Under the pieces are notes generated by a model that saw only the letters and a list, made by a program, of their open reading frames with translations, did not search any database and was not told the origin of the DNA. From contig CAMDCN010000018.1 of assembly GCA_945890485.1 (NCBI GenBank), positions 95,509 to 159,508 on the forward strand: a stretch of 64,000 nucleotides of DNA. The letters run 5' to 3'. The stretch is from Candidatus Sulfopaludibacter sp. SbA3. Lineage in GTDB: Bacteria; Acidobacteriota; Terriglobia; Bryobacterales; Bryobacteraceae. Both the position numbers and the translations under genes were made by a program. Below, piece after piece: positions 16,493-25,257 of the stretch (the first letter of the stretch is position 1; every line of letters begins with the position of its first letter).

Positions 16493-18052
16493 TTAAGCAA
16501 AGTGTACCCATAGGCTCCCCACCGCCAGCAGAATCGCCACGGTGGCCGCCACTTCCATCCGCGACCCGCGGATATGGCTAAACGCGATCGTCAACTCCTC
16601 CACGCCCGTCTTCACCACCGAGACCTTGGAGACCAACACCATCAGCAGTACACAGAGCGCAAACACACCCACGCTGAAGTTCAAAAAGCTGATGGCCACG
16701 ACATCGTTAAACATTCCCAGATCCATCTTGAACGCGTTGCGCATCACGTCCATTAGGAATCGAGCCCCGCCAATCACGCCGCCTACAATCAGCGTCGTAA
16801 TCGCGGCCCGCGGCGTCGCGCCCTTCCACAGAATCCCCGTCAAAAAGGTCGCCGCAATTGGCGCGCCGACATAGGCTTGCACGCTCTGGAGGTACTGATA
16901 CACCTGATCGTTCAAGTTCCGGATGAACGGAATCCAGACCACGGAAAGCGCCACGATCACGCCCGTCGAATACCGGCCAAAATTTACAAGCTGCCGCTCC
17001 GTCGACTCCGGACGCAGTTTTTTGTAGATGTCCATCGTCAGCAGCGTCGAGCAGGAGTTGAAGACGCTCGAAAGCGAACTCATCAACGCCGCCAACAGAG
17101 CCGCTACCATCAGGCCCTTCACTCCCGGCGGCAGCAACCGCATCACCAGCAGCGGATACGCGTTGTCCCCCGTGACTTCGGTCGGCCACAGCGCTTTGGC
17201 GATCAAGCCCGGCAGCACCAGAATGAACACGGGCAGAATCTTCAGCGCCGCGCAGAACAGCGTGCCGTAGCGCGCCTGCTGCAGGTTCCTCGCCGCCAGC
17301 GTCTTCTGCACGATCACCTGATCCGTACACCAATACCAGGTCCCTAGGATGATCGTCCCAAAAATTGTCCCCACCCACGGATACGCCGGGTCGCTGGCCG
17401 GCTTCACCATGTGGAAGAAATCCGGGGGCAGGGAACTGCGTAGCGCCTCGAACCCGCCGACGTCGTTCAGGCCAATCACGGTCAACAGAATTGCCCCGGC
17501 CACCAACAACACGGCCTGGAACACGTCCGTGTAGATCACCGCCGCCAAGCCGCCAAAGATCGTGTAGACGCCCGTCGCCACCACCAGCAGAATCGCCGAC
17601 GTCATATAATCCCAGCCCACAATCTCGCGGATCAGAATGCCGCCCGCAAACAGGCTCACCGAAATCTTCGTAAAGACGTATGCGAACAGGGAAACTCCCG
17701 TCAGATACCACCGGCAACCCGGAGAGAACCGCAACTCCAGGAACTCCGGCATCGTGAATACCTTGCTCTGCAAGTAGTGCGGTACGAAGATCCAGCCCAA
17801 CAGCAGCAAACACACTGCCGCGGACCACTCATAGCAGCCCACCGCGAACCCCGTGGACGCCCCGCTCCCCGCCAGTCCGATGAAGTGCTCGCTGGAAATG
17901 TTCGTCGCAAAGAGCGAGGCTCCCACGGCGAACCATCCCACGTTGCCGCCCGCTAGAAAATACCCCGTCGTGTTTCGCTCCTTGAGCGAATGGTAAAAGC
18001 CAATCCCGAACACAATCACGAAGTAGACGGCTATGATAGACCAATCAAGCAT
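16493..18052 (-). CDS. Sodium:solute symporter (SSS/SGLT family)
   Basis: 519 residues with about 13 hydrophobic segments. Family motifs are TTGYFLAGGNVGWFAVGASLF near residue 30, GLAGSGASTGFAVG, the ATGVYTIFGGLAAVIYTDVFQ stretch near residue 165 and SSLSSVFNSCSTLLTMDIY near residue 320. SSS transporters import sugars or sugar acids with Na+. Location beside a sugar-acid dehydratase and aldolase suggests uptake of an aldonate or its keto-deoxy product. Its ATG (18050-18052) lies inside the palindrome CATG that also carries the sulfatase ATG on the other strand. Confidence 0.93.
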   Translation of the reverse strand: MLDWSIIAVYFVIVFGIGFYHSLKERNTTGYFLAGGNVGWFAVGASLFATNISSEHFIGLAGSGASTGFAVGCYEWSAAVCLLLLGWIFVPHYLQSKVFTMPEFLELRFSPGCRWYLTGVSLFAYVFTKISVSLFAGGILIREIVGWDYMTSAILLVVATGVYTIFGGLAAVIYTDVFQAVLLVAGAILLTVIGLNDVGGFEALRSSLPPDFFHMVKPASDPAYPWVGTIFGTIILGTWYWCTDQVIVQKTLAARNLQQARYGTLFCAALKILPVFILVLPGLIAKALWPTEVTGDNAYPLLVMRLLPPGVKGLMVAALLAALMSSLSSVFNSCSTLLTMDIYKKLRPESTERQLVNFGRYSTGVIVALSVVWIPFIRNLNDQVYQYLQSVQAYVGAPIAATFLTGILWKGATPRAAITTLIVGGVIGGARFLMDVMRNAFKMDLGMFNDVVAISFLNFSVGVFALCVLLMVLVSKVSVVKTGVEELTIAFSHIRGSRMEVAATVAILLAVGSLWVHFA

Positions 18053-19382
18053 GGGCCATAGTTTACTGAACCGCCGCCGATTCCTCTACTCGCTCGCTGC
18101 CGCGAACCTCGCCTTCGCCCAACAGCGTCCTCCCAATGTCGTTTTCATCATGTCCGACGACCTCGGCTATGGCGACCTCGGCTGCTATGGTCAGAAGCGC
18201 ATCAAGACCCCGAACCTTGATCGCATGGCCGCCGAAGGCATCCGCTTCACGCAGGCCTATGCCGGTTGCACCGTCTGCGCGCCCTCCCGCTCTGCCTTCA
18301 TGACCGGCTATCACACCGGCCACACCCGCGTCCGCGGCAATGGCAAGAACGAAACGTTGCTACGCGCTGACGACTTTGTGCTACCGGAGCTTTTCAAGAA
18401 GGCCGGCTACACGACGGGCATGTTCGGCAAATGGGGCCTCGGCGGCGTCGGCTACCCCGGTTATCCCACGAAGAAGGGTTGGGACTCCTGGTTCGGCTTC
18501 TTTAGCCAATCCCAGGCCCATCTCTACTACCCCGGCATGCTCCTCGACGGCGACCACGCCATCGAACTCAATGGCAACTGGGGCGGCAAGAAGCGGCAAT
18601 ACGCTCCCGACCTCTTCCTCGACCGCGCCCTTAAGTTCCTGGACGCGAGCCAATCGAAGCCTTTCTTCCTTTACTTTTCTTCCACCATCCCCCACGCTAA
18701 CAATGAACTCGGCCGCGACACCGGCGACGGCATCGAGATTCCCGAAGACGCCCCTTACTCCGGCGAGCCATGGCCGCCCCTCGAACGCAAATTCGCCGCC
18801 ACCATCACGCGTCTCGACCGTGACATCGGCCGCATCTTCGACAAGCTCAAAGCTCTCGGCCTCGACAGCAACACGCTCGTGATGTTCAGCTCCGACAATG
18901 GCGCCCACAAGGAAGGTGGCCACGACCCGGAGTATTTCCAGTCCTCCGGCCCGCTCCGCGGTACGAAGCGCAGCCTGACGGAAGGCGGCATCCGCGTTCC
19001 GTTTATTGCCCGCTGGCCCGGCAAAATCAAACCCGGGCAGGTCTCTGACCATCCGTTCGCCTTCTGGGACATGATGGCGACCTGCGGCGAGATCACCAAC
19101 CAACCCGTGCCCAAGGATACCGACGGGCTCTCGATTCTTCCGGCGCTGACCGGCGGCAAGCCCAAGGTTCATGACTTCTTCTATTGGGAGTTCCATGAAG
19201 GCGGCTTCAAGCAAGCCCTCCGCGTGGGCAACTGGAAGTACGTCAAGCCGGCGCTTTACGACCTCAGCAAGGATCTCAACGAAGCCAACGACGTCTCCAA
19301 GCAGAACCCGGATGTCGTCGCCCGCATGGAGAAGATCCTCTCCACCGTCCGCACCGAGTCGCCGGACTTCCCTATCCGCTAG
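18051..19382 (+). CDS. Exported type I sulfatase (arylsulfatase family)
   Basis: 443 residues. The N-terminus NRRRFLYSLAAANLAFAQQ is a twin-arginine-type signal. The sulfatase core follows: IMSDDLGYGDLGCYG binds calcium, CAPSRSAFMTG is the formylglycine motif (Cys-x-Pro-Ser-Arg), then the GKWGLGG histidine-less lysine loop and FSSDNGAHKEGG near residue 290. It needs a formylglycine-generating enzyme, not seen here. It probably desulfates a sugar or polysaccharide in the periplasm. Another in-frame ATG lies at 18033. The stop TAG overlaps the TAG of the convergent gene in a CTAG palindrome. Confidence 0.93.
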   Translation: MGHSLLNRRRFLYSLAAANLAFAQQRPPNVVFIMSDDLGYGDLGCYGQKRIKTPNLDRMAAEGIRFTQAYAGCTVCAPSRSAFMTGYHTGHTRVRGNGKNETLLRADDFVLPELFKKAGYTTGMFGKWGLGGVGYPGYPTKKGWDSWFGFFSQSQAHLYYPGMLLDGDHAIELNGNWGGKKRQYAPDLFLDRALKFLDASQSKPFFLYFSSTIPHANNELGRDTGDGIEIPEDAPYSGEPWPPLERKFAATITRLDRDIGRIFDKLKALGLDSNTLVMFSSDNGAHKEGGHDPEYFQSSGPLRGTKRSLTEGGIRVPFIARWPGKIKPGQVSDHPFAFWDMMATCGEITNQPVPKDTDGLSILPALTGGKPKVHDFFYWEFHEGGFKQALRVGNWKYVKPALYDLSKDLNEANDVSKQNPDVVARMEKILSTVRTESPDFPIR

Positions 19383-20683
19383 GCGTCACCCTTCAAGATC
19401 CGCCGCCTCACCCACCAACCGGTCAGCAGAACCGCGCCGCTCGTCGACGCCAAGAACAGAGCCGGCCCATCTTCCAGGATTGGAAACCGAACGAAGGCGT
19501 ACCACTCGCCCAGGCACACCCGCCCAAAATGGGAGAACAACGGTATGAGCAGCACCCAAGCGCCCAGCAAGTCGAGTGGCGCCCGCCCGCCGGCCCGTGC
19601 AATCGCGGCCAGCACCATCGTCGCCGTCGCGACTAACCCGGTGAACGCAGGCGTGACGACGTACCAGGGGAAGATCGGATACACCTTCCCGGTCCCGTCG
19701 GAATACTCCGTCCAGAGAAAGCTCTCGAGCGCCTCGGGGCCGGAGTACAGTGCCACGCCCGCCCCAACCAGCAGCATACCCGCGACCATTCCCAGCCACC
19801 GGTCCACGGTCGACACCCAAAGTGCCACGCCCGCCATACCCAGCAGCACCAGTTCCGTTTCGTATGCCGCCAACGCTTCGTAGATCCCGACCCACGGACG
19901 GTAGTCTTCCGACCAAGCGACGGCCAATCCGGCCTGTACTCCGGCCATCGTCAGAAAACCCGCGACGACGCTCCATCCCAGCCACCCCAACGGGCGAACC
20001 GTCCCCGCCCCGGCCAGCAGAAAGGCAGGCCAGGCGTACTGTAGAAACGCACGGCCGGCCACCACTGGCACTCGCGACCAGTCCTCCCAGCCCATCGGCG
20101 AGCCATCCAGGTCGAAAACCGTGGTGAAAATTGGGTTCAGTGAAAGCTGCGATAGAGAGAGCAGCAGGCCCGCCGCCGCCCAGGCCAACCGCGAACTTGG
20201 AGATCGGCTCACCAGAAGCCACGCCGCCAGGATACAGAGAAAAGGCGGGAGTACCAAGATCAAAAGCACCGCATGGAGGCTCGGGATCAGGTAGGTGAAC
20301 CCACGCCGCTGGTGGACGAGTGTTTCGATCCTTCCGTCTCCCCGCTGCACCGTCAGCGTAAACTCCGCCGCGCCCGGCTGATCGTAGCGGCGCACCGAGG
20401 CCCAGTAAAAAGGCAGATAACTGGCCATCCCGGTAAACGGCTTACCGTTCACCTGAAGCAAGCGGTCGTCTATCCCAAGTCGCCAGTCCACCGAGCCGTC
20501 TCTGTCCTGAGGCGTCAGAGTGTATCCGTAGCCGCTGGCGATTCGGTCCGAAAACGGCGTCAGCCAAACCGGAACCCGAAAACTGTAATCTCGCTGATGA
20601 GCTACCAGATCGGTCGAAAAGCGGACCTGCACTGCACAAACCAACAAGAACCCCGCGCCGATCGCCAGCCGGACCAGTTTCAT
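19379..20683 (-). CDS. Membrane protein with PDZ-like loop, paralogue of 21893-23197
   Basis: 434 residues. One N-terminal hydrophobic segment (LVRLAIGAGFLLVCAVQV) is followed by an extracytoplasmic domain of about 120 residues containing DRLLQVNGKPFTGM, which reads like the loop of a PDZ domain, then about seven or eight membrane helices to the C-terminus. There is no kinase, phosphatase or cyclase output domain after the helices. It shares long identical stretches with the gene at 21893-23197, for example LAVAWSEDYRPWVG, FLLAGAG and VRPLGWLGW. The function is unknown; the layout suggests a sensor or scaffold in the membrane. Confidence 0.75.
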   Translation of the reverse strand: MKLVRLAIGAGFLLVCAVQVRFSTDLVAHQRDYSFRVPVWLTPFSDRIASGYGYTLTPQDRDGSVDWRLGIDDRLLQVNGKPFTGMASYLPFYWASVRRYDQPGAAEFTLTVQRGDGRIETLVHQRRGFTYLIPSLHAVLLILVLPPFLCILAAWLLVSRSPSSRLAWAAAGLLLSLSQLSLNPIFTTVFDLDGSPMGWEDWSRVPVVAGRAFLQYAWPAFLLAGAGTVRPLGWLGWSVVAGFLTMAGVQAGLAVAWSEDYRPWVGIYEALAAYETELVLLGMAGVALWVSTVDRWLGMVAGMLLVGAGVALYSGPEALESFLWTEYSDGTGKVYPIFPWYVVTPAFTGLVATATMVLAAIARAGGRAPLDLLGAWVLLIPLFSHFGRVCLGEWYAFVRFPILEDGPALFLASTSGAVLLTGWWVRRRILKGDA

Positions 20684-20742
20684 GGACGCTCCTGCCGTGG
20701 ATAGACGCCACTCGCGAACACCGTGTTCCCAAGTCGCTCCAC

Positions 20743-21432
20743 TCAACCCAGCTTCGTCATCCAGATCTCCCACTCCCGGTCTACGAATCGCCACTCGGGG
20801 TTTAGGTCTGGGTCCCGCAGCTTCTCCAACAAGTCCCGGAACACTCCCTCGTCCTCGTTCCGGAATTCGAAATAGGTGAGGAAATCGTACTCTCCGCCAC
20901 TCCCCTGTCCTGCCGCGTGATAAAGCCTCCGGAACACCCGGTCGATATACGGCTCCCCAATCTGCGTATGCCCCGCCCGCCCCTGCTTCCGCGCAAAATA
21001 GGCAACACGTTCCTCCGCCGGCAGCGCCCACCACGCTGCCGACTTCCGGATCGGAATCAGCACGGCCTGCACCGAACCGTTCCCTCCCCGGAACTCTTGC
21101 CGCGACTTCGCCAGCGCCGCCACCTGCGCCGGACTCGTGTATTGCAGCGGCCCCGTCGCGCCTCGATAAACGATCGCACCCTTGGCTTCCCTTGGTGCAT
21201 GTGATTCCCATCGTGTCATCGCCCAACCCGGCTCCGGCCGGCCCCCGGCCTCTCCCGAAATCACGCGGACTGTCTTCACCCGGTAGCGGTCCTCCCGCTC
21301 CTGACGCGGACCTCTTGCCGCTCGCGCGTCTGCTACGAACGTGGCATGAATAGAATTTGCTCCCAGCATTGTCCCTGGCATCATCGGCGCTCCTATCAAC
21401 AGCACCGCCATTCGGCGGCTCAAGTGCGGCAT
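20743..21432 (-). CDS. Chlorite dismutase-fold heme protein, exported
   Basis: 229 residues. The N-terminus MPHLSRRMAVLLIGAPMM looks like a signal sequence. The second half matches the small chlorite dismutase family: VLIPIRKSAAWWALPAEER, then RRLYHAAGQ with the expected proximal heme histidine, EYDFLTYFEF and the end NPEWRFVDREWEIW. In active small enzymes a distal arginine is expected around the DFLT segment. Here that place appears to be tyrosine and two residues are inserted, so it may not dismutate chlorite and could be a peroxidase-like or heme-handling relative. It lies between two paralogous membrane protein genes. Confidence 0.72.
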   Translation of the reverse strand: MPHLSRRMAVLLIGAPMMPGTMLGANSIHATFVADARAARGPRQEREDRYRVKTVRVISGEAGGRPEPGWAMTRWESHAPREAKGAIVYRGATGPLQYTSPAQVAALAKSRQEFRGGNGSVQAVLIPIRKSAAWWALPAEERVAYFARKQGRAGHTQIGEPYIDRVFRRLYHAAGQGSGGEYDFLTYFEFRNEDEGVFRDLLEKLRDPDLNPEWRFVDREWEIWMTKLG

Positions 21433-21505
21433 GCAATCCCTTTCGCTCGCTGGCTCCCGCAAGTTACGGGCAGCCGATCGGACGGATTGCGGGTATCCTT
21501 CAGCT

Positions 21506-21685
21506 ATGGCCTTTCACATCCGAATCGCTCTCGTTGAGCGTCTGGAGCCTGAGAAGAGCCGGATGGCGTCCGCGGCCACTGCTGGAATGCAAGAGATTTG
21601 GGCCCGCCTAAGCTTGGTGTCTAATCGCGATCCTCGCACCGACGACGAGATCCTTGGCTATGGTCTCGACGGATTGCCGAACTGA
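21506..21685 (+). pseudogene. Degenerate vapB-type antitoxin
   Basis: A 59-codon frame starting MAFHIRIALVERLEPE and ending DPRTDDEILGYGLDGLPN. Both ends match the Rv0623/VapB antitoxin family (MAFHI at the start, DEILGYDxxGLP at the end). The middle, which normally holds the ribbon-helix-helix region, is about 25 residues short and poorly conserved. It is followed after one base by the remains of vapC. It is probably not a working antitoxin. Confidence 0.7.
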
Positions 21686-21686
21686 G

Positions 21687-21933
21687 ATGGTGCTCGACAC
21701 TTCGGCCCGCGAACTAGAGAACGCGACATCCGTTCTGAAACTCAATGTGCAGCCGGTATCCTTAGAGCAAGGACGGTGCCTACTGGCGCTACGGCAGAGG
21801 CATCCACCCAGCCGCTTTGAACTTCGGTGAGTGCTTCCCCTACCGCCTCGCCAGGTCAACCGGCCAACCACACCTCTTCAAAGGGAACGACTTCAGCCAA
21901 ACTGACCTTCGTTCCGCGACAGTCTTTCCCTAG
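21687..21933 (+). pseudogene. Remnant of vapC PIN toxin
   Basis: The first frame gives MVLDTSARELENATSVLKL, then PVSLEQGRCLLALRQRHPP, and stops at about 21825. The next-but-one frame continues as AALNFGECFPYRLARSTGQP and LFKGNDFSQTDL, the hallmark end of VapC. The first part lacks about 45 residues after MVLDTSA, and a frameshift separates RHP from AALNFG. The first PIN aspartate is kept, but the protein cannot be made as one piece. The 3' end overlaps the convergent membrane protein gene by about 40 bases. Confidence 0.8.
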
Positions 21934-23197
21934 CTCGCTCCACGACCCACCAACCCGCCAGCAGCACCGCCCCGGCCGCCGACCATAGAAACATCTCCGG
22001 ACATTCTTCCAGGAACGGTATTTGAAAAGCGATCCAGTAGCCGCTCCATGCCCGGCCCAGATGGAACAGGAGCGGAACGAATAGCGCCCATGCGCCCACC
22101 AACTGCCACGGCGCCTGTCGACCTGCCCGCACCAGGGCGGCCAGTATCATCGCCGCCGTCGCCACCAGCACCACGAACTGCGGCGTGACAACGCACGGCG
22201 GATACTCCGGCACCACCTTTCGCGTGTCGTCAGAATAGTGGGCCCAGCGAAAGCTCTCCAACGTCTCCGGAACCATGTAAAGCGTCACTCCCGCACTCAG
22301 CAGCAGCACCCCCGCAACCACTCCCAGCCAACGGTCCACCGTCCACACCCAGAGCGCCACCCCGCCCATTCCCACCAGTGCCAGCTCCGTTCCCCGCGCC
22401 GCCAGGACCTCGTAGAGTCCCACCCACGGACGGTAGTCCTCCGACCACGCCACCGCCAACCCGGCCTCTACCCCGGCCATCCCCAGAAACCCCACAACCA
22501 ACCCCCAGCCTAGCCACCCCAGTGGGCGAATCGTCCCCGCCCCTGCCAGCAGAAACGCGGGCCATGCGCTCTGCAAAAACGCGCGCCCTGCCACCACCGG
22601 CAAGTGCGCCTCATCCGCCAAGCCCATCGGGGAGCCGACCAGCTCCAACAGGGCGGCATAGTCCGGCCAAAGCGAAACCTGCGACAGCGAGAGCAGCGCT
22701 CCCCCAAAAGCCCAAGCCAGCGAAGAGCGTGGATATTGCAGCACCGCGAAACATGCCGTGAAAAGGCAAAAGAATGGAGGCAGGGCCCACACTGAAATTG
22801 CCCAGGCACGGCTCGGGCTTCCGCAGGTGCGAGGCCTCCCGTGATACGCGAACGTCGCCTCCTTGCCCTCTGCGTTTCGCACCGTCACAGTGAACTCGCC
22901 CCCGCCCGGCACAGCCCGGAATGCGCGCAGATAGTCCGCCATCCCGACAAACGGCGCCCCGTTCACCAGCAGCAAGCGGTCACCTTCCTCCGGCCGCCAG
23001 TCGATCCCAACATCTGCCCCTTGGGGCGTCCAGGAGTACCCACTGCTCACGCCAATCCGATCCGAGAAAGGCGTCAGCGCCGAAGGGATTCGATAGTACA
23101 GGTCCCTTTGCTGCCTCACCATCTCGTCCGACAGACGAAACTGCGCAACGCCAATCAGCAGAAACCCTGCGCCAATCGCCAGCCTGACCAGCCACAT
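21893..23197 (-). CDS. Membrane protein with PDZ-like loop, paralogue of 19379-20683
   Basis: 434 residues, exactly the length of its paralogue. The same architecture is seen: an N-terminal membrane segment (LVRLAIGAGFLLIGVAQF), an extracytoplasmic domain with DRLLLVNGAPFVGM, and seven or eight C-terminal helices with LAVAWSEDYRPWVG. The ATG at 23197 was chosen over an upstream TTG because it aligns with the start of the paralogue. The two copies flank the chlorite dismutase-fold gene and the vapBC remnant, suggesting a tandem duplication later separated. No output domain and no recognised enzyme motif are present. Confidence 0.75.
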   Translation of the reverse strand: MWLVRLAIGAGFLLIGVAQFRLSDEMVRQQRDLYYRIPSALTPFSDRIGVSSGYSWTPQGADVGIDWRPEEGDRLLLVNGAPFVGMADYLRAFRAVPGGGEFTVTVRNAEGKEATFAYHGRPRTCGSPSRAWAISVWALPPFFCLFTACFAVLQYPRSSLAWAFGGALLSLSQVSLWPDYAALLELVGSPMGLADEAHLPVVAGRAFLQSAWPAFLLAGAGTIRPLGWLGWGLVVGFLGMAGVEAGLAVAWSEDYRPWVGLYEVLAARGTELALVGMGGVALWVWTVDRWLGVVAGVLLLSAGVTLYMVPETLESFRWAHYSDDTRKVVPEYPPCVVTPQFVVLVATAAMILAALVRAGRQAPWQLVGAWALFVPLLFHLGRAWSGYWIAFQIPFLEECPEMFLWSAAGAVLLAGWWVVERARERLSRNEGQFG

Positions 23198-23236
23198 CTG
23201 CAAGTAGACGCCAATCGCTTCCGCTAAGTGCCCGTC

Positions 23237-24646
23237 CTAACGCATCTGTGCCGGATCCATCGCTACCAACCGATCCCCGTCAAACCGCAGCACCAACTGC
23301 ATCTTCTCGCGGATCTCGTCCTGACGGAAATGAGCCTTGTTCTGCAGCCACACCGAAACGCTGCGATCCTGGAACCACAGGTCCGCTATGAACTGCGCAT
23401 CCCACTCCGGAAACGGATCGTTCACCAGCAACACCGAACTTCCCGGCGTCGCCCGCGGCTCCAACTCCCTGAACTGCCGGATCACCCGCGCCGTTAGCTC
23501 ATTCGACTGTTCATATTGCGGCATCACCTTCCGCTTCTGCCGGTCTGTCGTCCAAGCCAGACCCAGCAGCGCGGCGCCCGTCAACAAGGCACGCGCTGCC
23601 CCATTCCCTTGCGATATCCTCCGGACCGCGCAGTCAAAACAAACCGCGGCGTAAATAGCCCACCCGAGCAAGGGCAAGTACAGGCACGAATGGATGCGTC
23701 CGCTCAGAAATACCACCGGCAGGGGAGCCACTATCAGGAGTACCCACGCCAACTGCAACTCCGGGCGGCGGCTCCACCATGCCCAAGCCGCCATCGCGGC
23801 CCACAGGATGACCACCCGGTTCAGACTGAAAAAATCGGTGCTGTAGACCAGTTCGTTGGCGAACAGGACGCTGTTCTCGAAGAATCGAGCTACCGTCAGC
23901 ACCGGCCGATACTCCGCTTGCGCAAGCAACGAATCCCCGCCCAATAGCTTTCCTGCGATCGATACCGCCGCCAAGGCTCCCATCGCCAACCCCGGCGCCC
24001 AAGTCCGCTCCCGCTCGAAGAGCCACTCGTATGCCAGCACCACCACGGGTAATGTCGCCGCCATTTCCTTCGAATTCAAAGCGGAGAGGCACAGCACAAA
24101 ACCCCATGCCCACTCTGCCTTCCGCGGCTTCCGGCCCTCCCTTCGAATTCTCACGTAGCCCGTTAGAGTCGCGCAGTAGAACAGATAGCAAAGCACGTCG
24201 TAGACCACGGCCGTGTTGTAGTGCAGGTCCGCCAGCCCAGCGTGATAGCTCGTCAACAGCGCTGCCAATCCCGCGGCCACCTCCCCGCCTCCCAACTGCT
24301 TCACTAACCGGTACGTCAAAATTGTGTTGAGGATCAGCAGAATCAGAATCGCCACACGGAACGGCATGGGGTCCAGCCCAAAAAGAGCATAGATCGGTAA
24401 ATAGAACGCCGCGCCCATCGGCCGGTAAGCGTCGGAGCCGATCAGAATATTGGAGAGCAAGGAACGGGCCATTCCCGCATGCCAGTACTGTCCCAGGTTC
24501 ATCATGTCGTCGGGTGCGAATGATGCGCCCAGGCCATCCCAGCCGAACCACAGCATCCAGCCCAAAAGAATCGCGGCACCTCCCGCCCGCATCCACCCTG
24601 CGGCGCGGCTTCCCTCAATTCTGCGTTCTTCTCCGGTCCCTGCCAC
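23237..24646 (-). CDS. Polytopic membrane protein, probable glycosyltransferase (PMT/ArnT-like fold)
   Basis: 469 residues with about 10-11 hydrophobic segments. The first loop contains FAPDDMMNLGQYWHAG, an acidic motif at the place where lipid-linked sugar transferases of the GT-C fold have their catalytic aspartate, followed by DAYRPMGAAFYLP and helices. The C-terminal 100 residues are soluble (SSVLLVNDPFPEWD). This fits a GT-C glycosyltransferase or a member of the glucosyltransferase-like membrane family. A GTG start at 24646 is used; an ATG at 24592 is also possible. It lies 33 bases downstream of the 21893-23197 gene's start region on the same strand. Confidence 0.7.
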   Translation of the reverse strand: MAGTGEERRIEGSRAAGWMRAGGAAILLGWMLWFGWDGLGASFAPDDMMNLGQYWHAGMARSLLSNILIGSDAYRPMGAAFYLPIYALFGLDPMPFRVAILILLILNTILTYRLVKQLGGGEVAAGLAALLTSYHAGLADLHYNTAVVYDVLCYLFYCATLTGYVRIRREGRKPRKAEWAWGFVLCLSALNSKEMAATLPVVVLAYEWLFERERTWAPGLAMGALAAVSIAGKLLGGDSLLAQAEYRPVLTVARFFENSVLFANELVYSTDFFSLNRVVILWAAMAAWAWWSRRPELQLAWVLLIVAPLPVVFLSGRIHSCLYLPLLGWAIYAAVCFDCAVRRISQGNGAARALLTGAALLGLAWTTDRQKRKVMPQYEQSNELTARVIRQFRELEPRATPGSSVLLVNDPFPEWDAQFIADLWFQDRSVSVWLQNKAHFRQDEIREKMQLVLRFDGDRLVAMDPAQMR

Positions 24647-24678
24647 TACGGAGACCTAGCATACCGTACAGTAAGCTC

Positions 24679-25248
24679 ATGCAATACCCGCAAACCGCTC
24701 TCCCCGATGCGGAGATTCCCACGGCCGCCGATCCCACCCACCAGCACCTGCTCGATACCTACGCCAGCGAGACCAACAAAACTTACTCCGTCTGGTCCTC
24801 CCTCCCGCCCGAAGCCCTCACCTACCGGCCTCACCCCAAATCCAGCACCGTGCAGGAGATCCTCAGCCACCAACTCCTCTCCGAACGCCGCTTCTTCGGC
24901 GAATTCCTCGGTACGCCTGAACCGCCCCCAGCCGAAGTTCTTCCTTCCCAACAGGACCCCGCGGCCTATGCCGCACGCCTCATTGAACTCGCCCGCCCTC
25001 GCTTGGCCCATCTCGCCAGCCAGCCCGCCGCTTGGTGGCACGCCCACGTCCCCTTCTTCGACGTCGAACGCGAGCGCATCTGGGTCTTTTGGCGGCGCGT
25101 CCTGCACACCGCCCACCACCGCACCCAGCTAACCGTCTACCAGCGCCTCCGGGATCAACCCGTCCTCCCTACCTACGGCCCCACCGCCGACGTCACCTGG
25201 GACGGCGCCGATCCCACCCTCACCGTCGAAGCGGCCGGTCGCCAATAG
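24679..25248 (+). CDS. DinB-family protein
   Basis: 189 residues of four-helix bundle type. Histidines in EILSHQLLSERRFFG and RRVLHTAHHRTQL are spaced as the metal ligands of DinB/YfiT proteins. These are often bacillithiol or mycothiol S-transferases or uncharacterised metal-dependent hydrolases. It is divergent from the membrane glycosyltransferase-like gene, with about 32 bases between starts. A second DinB-type gene lies at 33227-33742. The substrate is unknown. Confidence 0.85.
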   Translation: MQYPQTALPDAEIPTAADPTHQHLLDTYASETNKTYSVWSSLPPEALTYRPHPKSSTVQEILSHQLLSERRFFGEFLGTPEPPPAEVLPSQQDPAAYAARLIELARPRLAHLASQPAAWWHAHVPFFDVERERIWVFWRRVLHTAHHRTQLTVYQRLRDQPVLPTYGPTADVTWDGADPTLTVEAAGRQ

Positions 25249-25257
25249 CTCGTTTTC

